Positions 43,735 through 51,451 of a stretch of 64,000 bases of DNA are shown piece after piece; the stretch's first letter is position 1, and the number at the start of each line of letters is the position of its first letter. The notes under the pieces are model-generated. The model ran no database searches and had not been told where the DNA came from. It was given only the letters and a program-made list of their open reading frames with translations. The DNA comes from Microbispora sp. H11081 (GTDB lineage: Bacteria > Actinomycetota > Actinomycetes > Streptosporangiales > Streptosporangiaceae). The stretch is taken from positions 310,001 through 374,000 of the forward strand of contig NZ_JABBWV010000005.1 of NCBI RefSeq assembly GCF_012999535.1. Reading direction: 5' to 3'. A program made the translations under genes and the position numbers.

Positions 43735-45396
43735 GCGGCCCTCCCTTCAGTTGCCGAAAAATCTCTGCCGTCTGCCTGGGCTTCGAGTTGGTTCATGTGG
43801 TTGCGCCAGCGCTGGCGTTCGTGGACCGAGCGCAGCAGCCGCACGCCGATCGGGGCCAGCTCGGGATCACCTGGCTTGACCGGTCGCCACATGTAGCGGT
43901 GGGGGTCGACCGGCTCGTCAGGCAGGCCGAGGGCTTCCAGGACCCAGGTGCGGCGGTCCTGCTTGTGCTCGGTCAGCGTCTTGTTGGACCACTTCCGCGA
44001 GACCAGGACGCGGCGGCCCGCGTAGCCGAGGTGATCGGGCTTGTGTGCCTTGCCCTTGCACCGGCCGGGAGCCATGCCGGGCTTGGCGCCCTTGGGCTGG
44101 ATCCCGTAGCGCAGCCAGTTCGGGCAGGTCGGCGAGCACGGCTCAAACCGCAGAGCGTCGAGCAGCCGTTCGGCGTGGGCCTTGCGGCGGGGGTCGTCGG
44201 TGCCGAGGGCGTCGCCGAGCGACTTGGTCAGGTACTTCGACAGGTACTGAATGAGCTGATCGGCGTCGGGCGTTCCGGCGAGAACGCCTTGGATGTCGAG
44301 CTGGTCGCCGAACCGCAGCACGTGCAGGGGGTGCGCGTCCTCGTCGGCGTCGAGAGCGTCGAGGGCCTGTTCCCAGGTCGGCAGGACCTCGCCCGTCTCG
44401 GGGTCGATGTAGCCGGCCCCGTCCTCCCAGACCGGCAGGTGGTCCCCCTCGAACCGCACCTCGTCCGTGGACGGCCACCACACCTGGTGATACGTGGCCG
44501 CGATGATCTGCCGCAGCTCCGCACGGGGCAGGGTGCCGCGGATCGCCATGTGCAGATGCGGGGCGAGCCGCTTTTGAGGCTCGACCGTGGCGAAATACTG
44601 CACGTCATAGCCCGCCACCCGGCGGAGGTTCTGCACGAACCGATCCACGAGCTTCGAGAAGTGCAGCGCATCCCGGGCCGCCCGCGCGTAGTCGTACCGG
44701 TCGGGGTCCAGCGGCGCGCCCTCCAGCACCCGCCCGTAGGACGGAAGTGTGAGCGTGACGAACATCGACGGCCGGTAGGTCTTGCCGTCCGAGCCGGTGA
44801 AGGTCCGCCCTAGCGTGGTCTTGGTCATCTGCCGCTTGGGCAGATCCGGGGCGTCCTGCCGCCGTTTCGTCGAACGCGACCGTTTGCCGGAGGTTCGGCC
44901 GAGGACGTTGCCCCGCATCCCTGCGGCGTTGATCTCCTCGTCCAGCTCCACGATTGCGGCGTCCAGGTCGGTGGTGTCGCCGCCGGCCCTTTCCACCTCA
45001 TCCCGCCACGCCTGAGCGTCGGCCCGCAGCTCCACGAGGTGACGCTGATACTCGTCCGTGTTGTCAGGGAGGTTCACGGGTTCGTGGTCGAGGTGCCAGC
45101 CCTCCCGGCACTGCGCGCCGGAGTTGCCGGTTGCGCTTGGCACACGGCGGGCACTTGCTCTCCAGCGTGGCCCCGCAGGGCACGTCAATGACCTCAACCT
45201 GCCCGGTGAGGATGTCCTGCCGCCGGAGCGGCACAGGGCGGATGCAAACGCCGTGCTGCTTGGCGATCTCCTCGACCACGTCCCGCGCGAGCGGCTGAGC
45301 CATCCGGACGGCGCGGGGAGTGGACCGGTCGTTGAGGCGAGCGGGGGAGATTGGCTGGTCTCCCCCGGCCTGGTGGGCGTCGGTGAGGTCGATCAA
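43731..45396 (-). pseudogene. rep: RepSA-like rolling-circle replication initiator, frameshifted
   Basis: The protein is split over two frames. The N-terminal part starts at TTG 45396 (AGGAGG 4 bp upstream, TTGA overlap with the previous gene) and carries the zinc-finger-like VPCGATLESKCPPCAKRNRQ. The C-terminal part resumes with AQCREGWHLDHEPVN about position 45118. It holds the HUH-type motif APHLHMAIRG, the catalytic Tyr region IQYLSKYLTKS and a second Cys cluster CSPTCPNW. Homologues run through this point without a break, so a 2-bp deletion (or 1-bp insertion) in the GCGCGC run near 45112-45120 is likely, unless it is a sequencing error. It overlaps xis by 4 bp. Confidence 0.85.
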
Positions 45397-45548
45397 CTGT
45401 CCTCCTCTGCGGTCTCGGGGATGGTGAGGGCGGTCTGGCCGCATTCACGGCACTCGACCAGGCCGCACAAGGGGTCGAGCCACAGGACGTTGAGCGCGCC
45501 GCAGATGGAGCAGCGCAGCCCGTCGAGGAAGTGCGCCAGGCCGTTCAT
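45393..45548 (-). CDS. 51-residue zinc-ribbon-like AICE protein
   Basis: A 51-residue protein starting MNGLAHFLDGLRCSICGALN and containing CGLVECRECGQTA, that is two Cys-x2-Cys pairs suited to bind one zinc. The ATG overlaps the translocase stop by 4 bp, and its end overlaps the rep TTG start by 4 bp with AGGAGG inside the gene's 3' end. Similar tiny Cys proteins occur between tra and rep in AICEs; the function is unknown. Confidence 0.78.
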   Translation of the reverse strand: MNGLAHFLDGLRCSICGALNVLWLDPLCGLVECRECGQTALTIPETAEEDS

Positions 45549-46972
45549 GCGGCCTCGCTTCGACCGCCGTACTCGGCGACCATCTGCCGAATGTCGGCGT
45601 CGGAGACGTAGGCGGCCCGGACCCGCACCGGATCAGGCGAGGTCTCCAGCCGGACGTATCCGACGCCCGCGCCCAGCTCTGGAATAGGTGAGATGTGATC
45701 GGCCAGTGCGCCCCGGTCGCGTGCGCCGTCGCCGAGGACCATGTCCACCTGTTCCGACTCGTCCAGACGGAGCGCGATCTTGTCGGGGAACAGGTTGCGG
45801 ATGTTCATGACCTCCTTGCGGGGGTCCTGGAGTGCGGCCACGACCCCGACGCCGACCGCGCGGCCCTGCGTGGTGAGCGTGGCCAGGGCCGCCGTGGTGC
45901 GCTGACGGAGTTGCTTGTCGGACTGGTAGGCGGTCAGGAACGCGACCTCGTCGACGAGCACCAGGACGAATGGGTCATCGATGGTCGGCGTGTGCGAGCG
46001 CTGGAGGCCGGCGAACCGGTCGGCCCGCTCCTGCATCACCGAGACGGCCTCGTCGAGTAGGTCGGCGCACTCCTTCGGGTCGGCCGCATATCGCCTGCCG
46101 AAGAGCGCCCGTCCGAAGGACAGTTCCATCCGCTTGGGGTCGAGCGCCCAGACCTGGACCAGGCCCGCCCGCATCGCGGGGAGCAGGCCGCGGATGGTCG
46201 ACCACAGCCACGAGCCCTTACCGGCCCCGGTCGCTCCCGCGATGAGGACGTGCGTGCCGTGGACCTTGAGCCGGTACGGCGTGTCGTCCTCGCACCGGCC
46301 GATCTCCACCGGCCCGACCTCCGCCGACTCAGGGATGGGTACGGCGGGCAGGGGTTCGGCGAGCGGGTCGCGCCGGGGGAAGGTCAGCACGAGCCGCCCG
46401 GCCTTGGCGACGGCCAGCCGGCAGGAGGGTGAGCCGAAGCCGTGGGCGAGGTGGTCGGTGCGGTCGGCCCAGTCCTTGACGGCCTGCCCGGACAGCATGC
46501 GCACGGTAACGCGGTCGGCCCAGCCGTCGCACTCGACCCGGAGCAGGCGGGGCAGGTAGTCGCGGCTCTGGAGGTGACGGCCGAGCCCGGCCACGATCAT
46601 CACGGGTTGCCAGTGACGCCGGTAGATCCAGAACCGGCGCCAGAAGGCCAGCAGCCGCCAGCCGACCCAGCGGGCGAACGATGCCCGGTCGGCCAGCACC
46701 CACCCGAACAATAGCGAGACGGGAACGGTGACGGCGGCGACCGCGACGGGCCAGCCGTACCGGACCCAGATCACCCCGGGAACGGCGAGCACCGCTACGG
46801 CGATGGGGTGGACGAGGAGGGTCCGGACGAGACCGGCGACCAGGCGGCCGAGGACGACCAGGATCGTGAGGATCGCCGGGGTCTGGACGACGGCCGGTTT
46901 GAACACGACCGCCGTGTCGGGAGTGGTGGATACGAGGTTGCGGACCTCGCCACCGGGAAGGCGCTTGAGCAT
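45545..46972 (-). CDS. FtsK/SpoIIIE-type DNA translocase (TraSA/TraB-like transfer protein)
   Basis: A 475-residue membrane-anchored ATPase expected to pump double-stranded element DNA between mycelia. There are hydrophobic segments at residues 30-90, then the FtsK motor: Walker A IAGATGAGKGSWLW and Walker B VLVLVDEVAFL, followed by the sensor region TTQGRAVGVGVVAALQDPRK. A short C-terminal winged-helix-like end could bind clt repeats. Length fits AICE Tra/FtsK proteins. It is in the leftward pra-to-int transcription unit. Confidence 0.93.
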   Translation of the reverse strand: MLKRLPGGEVRNLVSTTPDTAVVFKPAVVQTPAILTILVVLGRLVAGLVRTLLVHPIAVAVLAVPGVIWVRYGWPVAVAAVTVPVSLLFGWVLADRASFARWVGWRLLAFWRRFWIYRRHWQPVMIVAGLGRHLQSRDYLPRLLRVECDGWADRVTVRMLSGQAVKDWADRTDHLAHGFGSPSCRLAVAKAGRLVLTFPRRDPLAEPLPAVPIPESAEVGPVEIGRCEDDTPYRLKVHGTHVLIAGATGAGKGSWLWSTIRGLLPAMRAGLVQVWALDPKRMELSFGRALFGRRYAADPKECADLLDEAVSVMQERADRFAGLQRSHTPTIDDPFVLVLVDEVAFLTAYQSDKQLRQRTTAALATLTTQGRAVGVGVVAALQDPRKEVMNIRNLFPDKIALRLDESEQVDMVLGDGARDRGALADHISPIPELGAGVGYVRLETSPDPVRVRAAYVSDADIRQMVAEYGGRSEAA

Positions 46973-47060
46973 AAGCTGAACTCCTCTTCTCTTGATTCGC
47001 AGTCAGGGAGAGACCGAGGGGCCGCCGGAAGTTGCCGCTTCCAGCGGCCCCGCTTGCGCG

Positions 47061-47363
47061 TTAGGCCGCCGAGTCGGTGGCCTGATCGTGTTCGGCGTGG
47101 ATGCGTTCGCAGTCGGCCAGGTACCGGGCGGCGGCGTTGAAGATCTGCCGCGCGATGTCCAGGTCTTCGGCGGTGACCGGTCCGGCCCCGGTGGTCGAGA
47201 CCGTCACGTCCGCCTCGTCGGACTCCAGGACCAGGTACGGCCGCCCGGACTCCAGCACCCGCGCACGCGCCCGAGTGATCGAGGCGTAGAACGAGATGCC
47301 GATGCGGGGACGCTGGCCGGGGTCGATCGACATCGACACGTGGGTGTAGGGACCGTGCGTCAT
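47061..47363 (-). CDS. AICE hypothetical protein A (paralogue of its neighbour)
   Basis: A 100-residue protein without recognised domain. The middle ('LVLESDEADVTVSTTG') and the helical end (DLDIARQIFNAAARYLADCE) match the spacing and several residues of the 89-residue neighbour upstream, indicating an old duplication. Such pairs are usual between pra and the tra gene in AICEs. The ATG at 47363 shares a base with the previous stop. Confidence 0.75.
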   Translation of the reverse strand: MTHGPYTHVSMSIDPGQRPRIGISFYASITRARARVLESGRPYLVLESDEADVTVSTTGAGPVTAEDLDIARQIFNAAARYLADCERIHAEHDQATDSAA

Positions 47364-47632
47364 CAGGCCACCCCCCGCCCGTTGGCCAGGCCGTGAAACC
47401 GCCGCTCGACCGACCGGGCGAACGAGGCCGCCTCACGAGCAAGCTGCCGGGCGAACTCGACATCGGCCGGGCTGACCTGGTCGCTGTCCGAGGTGGTCAG
47501 CAGCACCGAGGTCGTACCGAAGTCCAGCGCCAGCACCGGGGTCCTTGCCGGGTACGGCATGGTCTTGGCCGAGGCGCCGCCCCCGGTGTTGAGGCTGATC
47601 ACGGCCGAGGGCCGCACGGTGCGCCGCCCCAT
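47363..47632 (-). CDS. AICE hypothetical protein B (paralogue of its neighbour)
   Basis: An 89-residue protein. LALDFGTTSVLLTTSDSDQV followed by DVEFARQLAREAASFARSVE parallels protein A downstream. The ATG at 47632 shares one base with the pra stop (TGATG); a GTG at 47635 is in frame. Function unknown. Confidence 0.75.
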   Translation of the reverse strand: MGRRTVRPSAVISLNTGGGASAKTMPYPARTPVLALDFGTTSVLLTTSDSDQVSPADVEFARQLAREAASFARSVERRFHGLANGRGVA

Positions 47633-48045
47633 CACGCCGCGTCCTTCGCAGCGTTGGCGGTCTTGCCGGCCGCCCCTGCGCGGGGAGCCCGCATCACCCG
47701 AGCCGAGATGGAGTAGGCCAGCCGCCCCGTCGCCTGATGGACGTACGGCTTGACCTCCAACCCCTCGAACTCAGCGGGGGCCAGCGGCACCCCAGGTAGC
47801 GACGGCGGGACGACCGGCTGAACCTCCGACAGGATCTTTACGGTCACCGTCTTCTGCGCGGCCTTCAGCGAGGGATCGGCGTCCATCACCGGGACCTGCC
47901 AGACGGGAAGACCGGTCGTCTTGTCCTTGGCCTGGGTGTCCCGCTTGGCGTCGAAGTCCTTCGCCGCGGTGACCTCGCCCACGACGTAGCAGCCGTGCGG
48001 GAACAGCAGCTCGAAGCTGATCGGAATGGGTCCTTGCAGTGCCAT
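47632..48045 (-). CDS. pra: Pra-like activator of AICE replication, integration and excision
   Basis: A 137-residue protein starting MALQGPIPISFELLFPHGCY, which matches pSAM2 Pra-type proteins as I remember them, followed by KTTGLPVWQVPVMDADPSL and VKPYVHQATGRLAYSISARV. In pSAM2 Pra switches the element from integrated to replicating form and is itself repressed by KorSA. Here the upstream region carries several GTCTAGGG boxes that probably serve that control. First gene of the leftward AICE operon. Confidence 0.85.
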   Translation of the reverse strand: MALQGPIPISFELLFPHGCYVVGEVTAAKDFDAKRDTQAKDKTTGLPVWQVPVMDADPSLKAAQKTVTVKILSEVQPVVPPSLPGVPLAPAEFEGLEVKPYVHQATGRLAYSISARVMRAPRAGAAGKTANAAKDAA

Positions 48046-48066
48046 CGTTCACCACCTCCTTGTCCA

Positions 48067-48166
48067 CCCCCCTAGACGTGAGCGGCCGGTCCGCCACGAG
48101 AACTGTCTAGGGGGCCTACGCAGTACAAGATAAGCCCTCTAGGTGTCTATGTCTAGGGGGGTAGAC
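48067..48166. promoter_or_regulatory. Operator cluster with GTCTAGGGGG boxes upstream of pra
   Basis: Boxes lie at 48067-48077 (cccccctagac, reverse orientation), 48105-48114 (gtctaggggg) and 48151-48166 (gtctaggggggtagac, an inverted repeat); ccctctaggtgtc at 48135-48147 is a weaker one. The same word recurs at 50545-50560 and 51373-51388, so one element-encoded or host regulator probably controls all three promoters. Confidence 0.75.
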
Positions 48167-48290
48167 GAGTTGCCTTGCCGACTCTCTCAGCCACGCAACT
48201 GCGGCAGGAACGATGGCTTCTCAGGTCCGGCACCACGGCTGGTGGTCTGCCTGATGAAGGGCAGACCACCAGTACCTGGGAAACGAAGGA

Positions 48291-48482
48291 TCACACCTTG
48301 AGCTTGCCGATGACTGCGAGGAACGCCGGGTCGAATCCGTGAGCGATAAGCCACGCGGCCGCCAGCGTCAGCACGATCAGCACGAGGGCCCTAACAATCA
48401 GGGCCAGGGCGCCCTCCGAGATGGTGATCCCGGATGGGCCGGGGTTGTCCGGCCCACCGCCGGACGAGGTGTTCTTGCCCAT
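48291..48482 (-). CDS. Small single-pass membrane protein of the AICE
   Basis: A 63-residue protein with a Gly/Ser-rich start (MGKNTSSGGGPDNPGPSG) and one membrane helix (ALIVRALVLIVLTLAAAWLI). AGGAGG lies 4 bp upstream of the ATG at 48482, which rules out the longer frame. Small membrane proteins in this position in pSAM2-type elements are spread (Spd) proteins helping intramycelial transfer; assignment here is inference. Confidence 0.7.
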   Translation of the reverse strand: MGKNTSSGGGPDNPGPSGITISEGALALIVRALVLIVLTLAAAWLIAHGFDPAFLAVIGKLKV

Positions 48483-48530
48483 AGAGCCTCCTGAAACCAC
48501 TGTTGAGCCGACTCCAGGAGGGGCACCGTC

Positions 48531-48607
48531 ACACGTGTGCATCACACGCGTGCATCACACGCGTGCATGGCATCTGTGCATCACCGTGTGCATCACATGT
48601 GTTGCAC
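48531..48607. repeat. Six 13-bp iterons
   Basis: Directly repeated units: acacgtgtgcatc (48531), acacgcgtgcatc (48544), acacgcgtgcatg (48557), gcatctgtgcatc (48570), accgtgtgcatc (48583, 12 bp), acatgtgttgcac (48595). The consensus is ACACGYGTGCATC, and most units contain a short palindrome. The remaining 48608-48808 holds nothing recognised. Phased iterons suggest a binding array: replication origin, clt transfer locus, or regulator site. Confidence 0.8.
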
Positions 48608-48808
48608 TCCACGTGGGCACTAAGTACTCTGCAATTAGCTGTACGGGTACTTAGCGCGCCGGGGCCTTCTCAAGGGTCGGCGTAGCCATACGAAGAGGGT
48701 TCTGGCGTGGCAAAGCCAGGGCCCTATTCGTGTTTCAATCACGCCAGGATAGCGGTCTGTTGCGTGCGCAGCTACTACAACTTTGGCTGCTGTTATGGAA
48801 CAGATCCC

Positions 48809-49675
48809 TCATAGAGCTGGGGCGCAGCAGAGAGACACTTGATGGCCCGCCACGCTGCTGCCTATGCAGTAGACGGCGGACGCGTCATCGTGGGGCTTGC
48901 TTCGCGGCCAGCGTTCGCCGTGAGGGTCGGTTCGCTCGGCCTCGCGGACTCGGCGGATCAGTTCGGCCGGGCCGTCTTGAGCCAGGGTGTCGAGGAGCTG
49001 TCGCCAGGTCATTAGGCCATAGCGGCTGACGGTGTCGGCGGCCCCGTCGGTGAGCAGGGCTGTGGCGTGTACCTGGTCGGTGGGGATGGTGGCGGTGAGG
49101 GCTTGGTCGGCGGCGAGGGGGTCGGTGGAGGCGACCCAGAAGCCGCCGTCGCGGTTGCGGTATTGGCCGAGGGTTTCGACGTACTCGCGGCGGGCGTCGG
49201 CGTGTTCGGGGGTGCCGCCGCGCAGGCTGTCGAGCCGTGCGCGGTGGGGTGCGGCGACCTGTTCTAGCCGGTCGTCGCAGAGCACTAGCGGTTCGGGCGC
49301 GCGAGTGTCGAGGATGAGGGTGCTGTCGCCGAGGACGAGCCAGTCGAGGTGGTCGGCGGTGTGGCGGAGCATGATGACGGTGGCGGAGGGGGAGCCGCCG
49401 TGGGTCAGGTCGCAGGTGAAGTCGTGCAGTGAGGTGACGTGCTTGATGCCCTGGGCGAGGAGTTCGGGCAGGGGGCCGGCGCTTTGGGTCATCTCGGCGA
49501 GCAGGGTGGAGCCGAGGGTGTGGGAGTACCACCGCACGCTGTGGGAGCAGGCCGAGGTGACACCTGGGGGGATGCTGGCGCCGTCGAGGAGGACGACGGC
49601 GTCGGCGGTGGCGCCGATGAAGTCTTCGTTGGGCCGGTCGGGGTAGGCGGGTTCGCTGGCGAAGGCGACGCGCAT
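48809..49675 (-). CDS. PP2C-like (PPM) protein phosphatase family protein
   Basis: A 288-residue protein with PPM-fold metal motifs: an early Asp in RPNEDFIGATADAVVLLDGAS, ATALLTDGAADTVSRYG, and a late HDDASAVYC. The usual RxxNED/DGxGG motifs are modified (NED present, DGAS instead of DGMGG), so the activity is uncertain. The ATG shares one base with the stop of the HTH-sensor gene upstream, so the two form a coupled pair. A Ser/Thr phosphatase or a non-canonical metal hydrolase is possible. Confidence 0.75.
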   Translation of the reverse strand: MRVAFASEPAYPDRPNEDFIGATADAVVLLDGASIPPGVTSACSHSVRWYSHTLGSTLLAEMTQSAGPLPELLAQGIKHVTSLHDFTCDLTHGGSPSATVIMLRHTADHLDWLVLGDSTLILDTRAPEPLVLCDDRLEQVAAPHRARLDSLRGGTPEHADARREYVETLGQYRNRDGGFWVASTDPLAADQALTATIPTDQVHATALLTDGAADTVSRYGLMTWRQLLDTLAQDGPAELIRRVREAERTDPHGERWPRSKPHDDASAVYCIGSSVAGHQVSLCCAPAL

Positions 49676-50517
49676 CAGGTGTCCTCGTGCCGGTAGAGCG
49701 GGCTGGCCAGTTCCGCCCGCACTGGTTCCCCGGTTTGCGGGTCGTATTCGACGCCGACCACGCAGGAGAAGCGGCGGTCGCCGACCTGCCCCCACAATGT
49801 GGCGATCTCATTGGCGAGTAGGTGGATGACGCCGAGGGAGCCGTTGGGGTGGATACCGGCGATGGCCAGGAACGACCCGTTGCCGTCCGGGCGGGGCAGC
49901 CGGCCGAGGAAGGCCGAGTCGGTCGGCTGCTGTGGGTCGAGCTGGGAGCCGGAGCGGTATTCGCGGCCGGTACGCGTGTCGACGAGCTTCCAGCCGTTGT
50001 CGTCGCGGTCCCAGTGGATGACCGGGTCGGCGTCGTACGCGGTCCGCATGGCCTCAGACATGCGGGGGCCGCATATGACGAGCAGGCCGGGCCGGTTGAG
50101 GTCGATCTGCCCGTCAACGGTGACGTTGTCGGTTGCGACGGTCAGGCCGAAGGTCCGGGCGAGGTCTTCCAGGCGCTTGCCGGCGCGCATGTCGTCCAGT
50201 GCGACCATGGAGCGGCCGGTCGCGGCGTCGTGCCGCAGCGGGGTCACCACGGTCACCGACCCGATACCGAGGAACGCGCCCTCGGGGGCGGGGCCGGTGT
50301 GGCGGATCTGGTGAATACGCCCGCGCGACAGACCGGCCTTCTCAGCGATCTGCGCATACGACATGCCCTGGGCGTGAAGCTCCTGGATGACGCGGCGGCG
50401 GAGCCGGGCCAGTTCGGTGACTTCTTGCTGGGCGGCGTTGAGTCGTTCGGTGGCGACCCGGAGCAGGAGATAGGGATCGTCGATGGCGGCGATTTTGTCC
50501 AGGTCGCTCGGTGGCAC
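49675..50517 (-). CDS. Sigma-region-4-like HTH protein with C-terminal sensor-like domain
   Basis: A 280-residue protein. Residues about 20-75 contain a helix-turn-helix like sigma region 4 (LRRRVIQELHAQGMSYAQIA, EKAGLSRGRIHQIRH). The C-terminal 190 residues have a Rossmann-like pattern: LLVICGPRMSEAMRTAYDAD, WDRDDNGWKLVDTRTGREY, FLAIAGIHPNGSLGVIHLL. I remember this domain only from uncharacterised actinobacterial proteins. GTG 50517 has AAGGAGG 4 bp upstream, which sets the start. It is preceded by a perfect GTCTAGGGCCCTAGAC palindrome and coupled to the phosphatase-like gene. Confidence 0.72.
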   Translation of the reverse strand: MPPSDLDKIAAIDDPYLLLRVATERLNAAQQEVTELARLRRRVIQELHAQGMSYAQIAEKAGLSRGRIHQIRHTGPAPEGAFLGIGSVTVVTPLRHDAATGRSMVALDDMRAGKRLEDLARTFGLTVATDNVTVDGQIDLNRPGLLVICGPRMSEAMRTAYDADPVIHWDRDDNGWKLVDTRTGREYRSGSQLDPQQPTDSAFLGRLPRPDGNGSFLAIAGIHPNGSLGVIHLLANEIATLWGQVGDRRFSCVVGVEYDPQTGEPVRAELASPLYRHEDT

Positions 50518-50544
50518 GGTTCCTCCTTGATGGTGCACAGCCGA

Positions 50545-50560
50545 GTCTAGGGCCCTAGAC
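50545..50560. promoter_or_regulatory. Perfect 16-bp palindromic operator
   Basis: gtctagggccctagac is a perfect palindrome 28 bp upstream of the HTH-sensor gene start. It is the most symmetrical member of the GTCTAGGG family; another half-site-like gtctatccc lies at 50569. Confidence 0.75.
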
Positions 50561-50663
50561 GAAATGCCGTCTATCCCTCTTGACAGTACGGTTTTGAGGG
50601 GTTTGCCGGTCGTTGGGTCCACGGCGCGGATCGCTGATCGCCGGTTGGGGACCCCGCGCGGGC

Positions 50664-50939
50664 TCACCGCGCCATTCCTGTCAGCAGGGCCGCCCAGATG
50701 TCACGCGCCTGTGCCATGGGCCAGCGGTGGGTTTCGCGGATCTCGGGTGCGTCCTCGTTTTGGAGGGTGCGTCGGATGAAGCCTTGCCCGCCCGCCTGGC
50801 ACAGCTCATAGACCAGTGCCAGGCAGTCGCAGGTCCAGGCGATCACTCGTACCCGCGTTCCGTCCGAGGGCTCGAACCAGGCCAGTTTCTTGCATCCGGG
50901 CTGCCGGCGATCGGGGATGTGCGGGCTCACGCAGCTCAT
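50664..50939 (-). CDS. 91-residue hypothetical protein
   Basis: A 91-residue protein beginning MSCVSPHIPDRRQPGCKKLA, with five Cys and a helical end (WPMAQARDIWAALLTGM). The ATG overlaps the stop of the HATPase gene by 1 bp. It is not recognised beyond being a frequent small partner of ATP-binding regulators in actinobacteria. Confidence 0.65.
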   Translation of the reverse strand: MSCVSPHIPDRRQPGCKKLAWFEPSDGTRVRVIAWTCDCLALVYELCQAGGQGFIRRTLQNEDAPEIRETHRWPMAQARDIWAALLTGMAR

Positions 50940-51355
50940 CACCGGGACGTCGCCTGTGCGGCGGCTGCGATGGGGTCGACCTTGAGCAGCGCCCACACGG
51001 TGCGGCCAGCCTGGTTGCCGTACACGCCCCAGTTGTCGGCCAGGGAGGCGACGAGCAGTAGGCCGCGTCCGCCCTCGTCGTCGGTGGGCCGGACGAGCCG
51101 GGGAAGGCCGGGGCCGCCTTCGTCGGTGACGCCGAGCCAGACCTGATCGGGTTCGGCTTGGATGCTGACGATGAACTTGCCGCCGAAGCGGGCCGAGGCG
51201 GTGTGCCGGACGGCGTTGGTTGCCAGTTCGCTCACGATGAGTTCGGCTGACTCGACGACAGGCCAGGCGCCGAGGGTTGCGGTGATGAAGCGGCGGGCTT
51301 CGGTGACCGAGGTGGGACGGCCGAGGAAGTGCCGGGATAGGCGCCATGGGGGCAT
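50939..51355 (-). CDS. ATP-binding (HATPase_c) regulator of the AICE
   Basis: A 138-residue GHKL protein: N box ESAELIVSELATNAVRHTAS, G1 GVTDEGGPGLPRL and G2 DEGGRGLLLVASLADNWG. I chose ATG 51355 (MPPWRLSRHF) with GGAG 8 bp upstream; an upstream in-frame ATG at 51388 would place coding sequence over the operator-like gtatagggggctagac at 51373-51388. Confidence 0.85.
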   Translation of the reverse strand: MPPWRLSRHFLGRPTSVTEARRFITATLGAWPVVESAELIVSELATNAVRHTASARFGGKFIVSIQAEPDQVWLGVTDEGGPGLPRLVRPTDDEGGRGLLLVASLADNWGVYGNQAGRTVWALLKVDPIAAAAQATSR

Positions 51356-51372
51356 GGGACACGCTCCGTCGT

Positions 51373-51388
51373 ATAGGGGGCTAGACAT
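51373..51388. promoter_or_regulatory. GTCTAGGG-family operator upstream of the HATPase gene
   Basis: gtatagggggctagac is a near-palindrome (GTMTAG / CTAGAC) matching the pra and HTH-gene operators, 18 bp before the chosen ATG. Confidence 0.65.
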
Positions 51389-51451
51389 GCCTTCGACGTG
51401 AGCGTATGACCAACGCTAGACGGTTCTCAAGGAATACGGCGCATAAATGCG

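Noticed and set aside
48531..48607. CRISPR-like array
   Set aside because: Units are directly abutting 13-mers without spacers and no cas genes are present; they are iterons.
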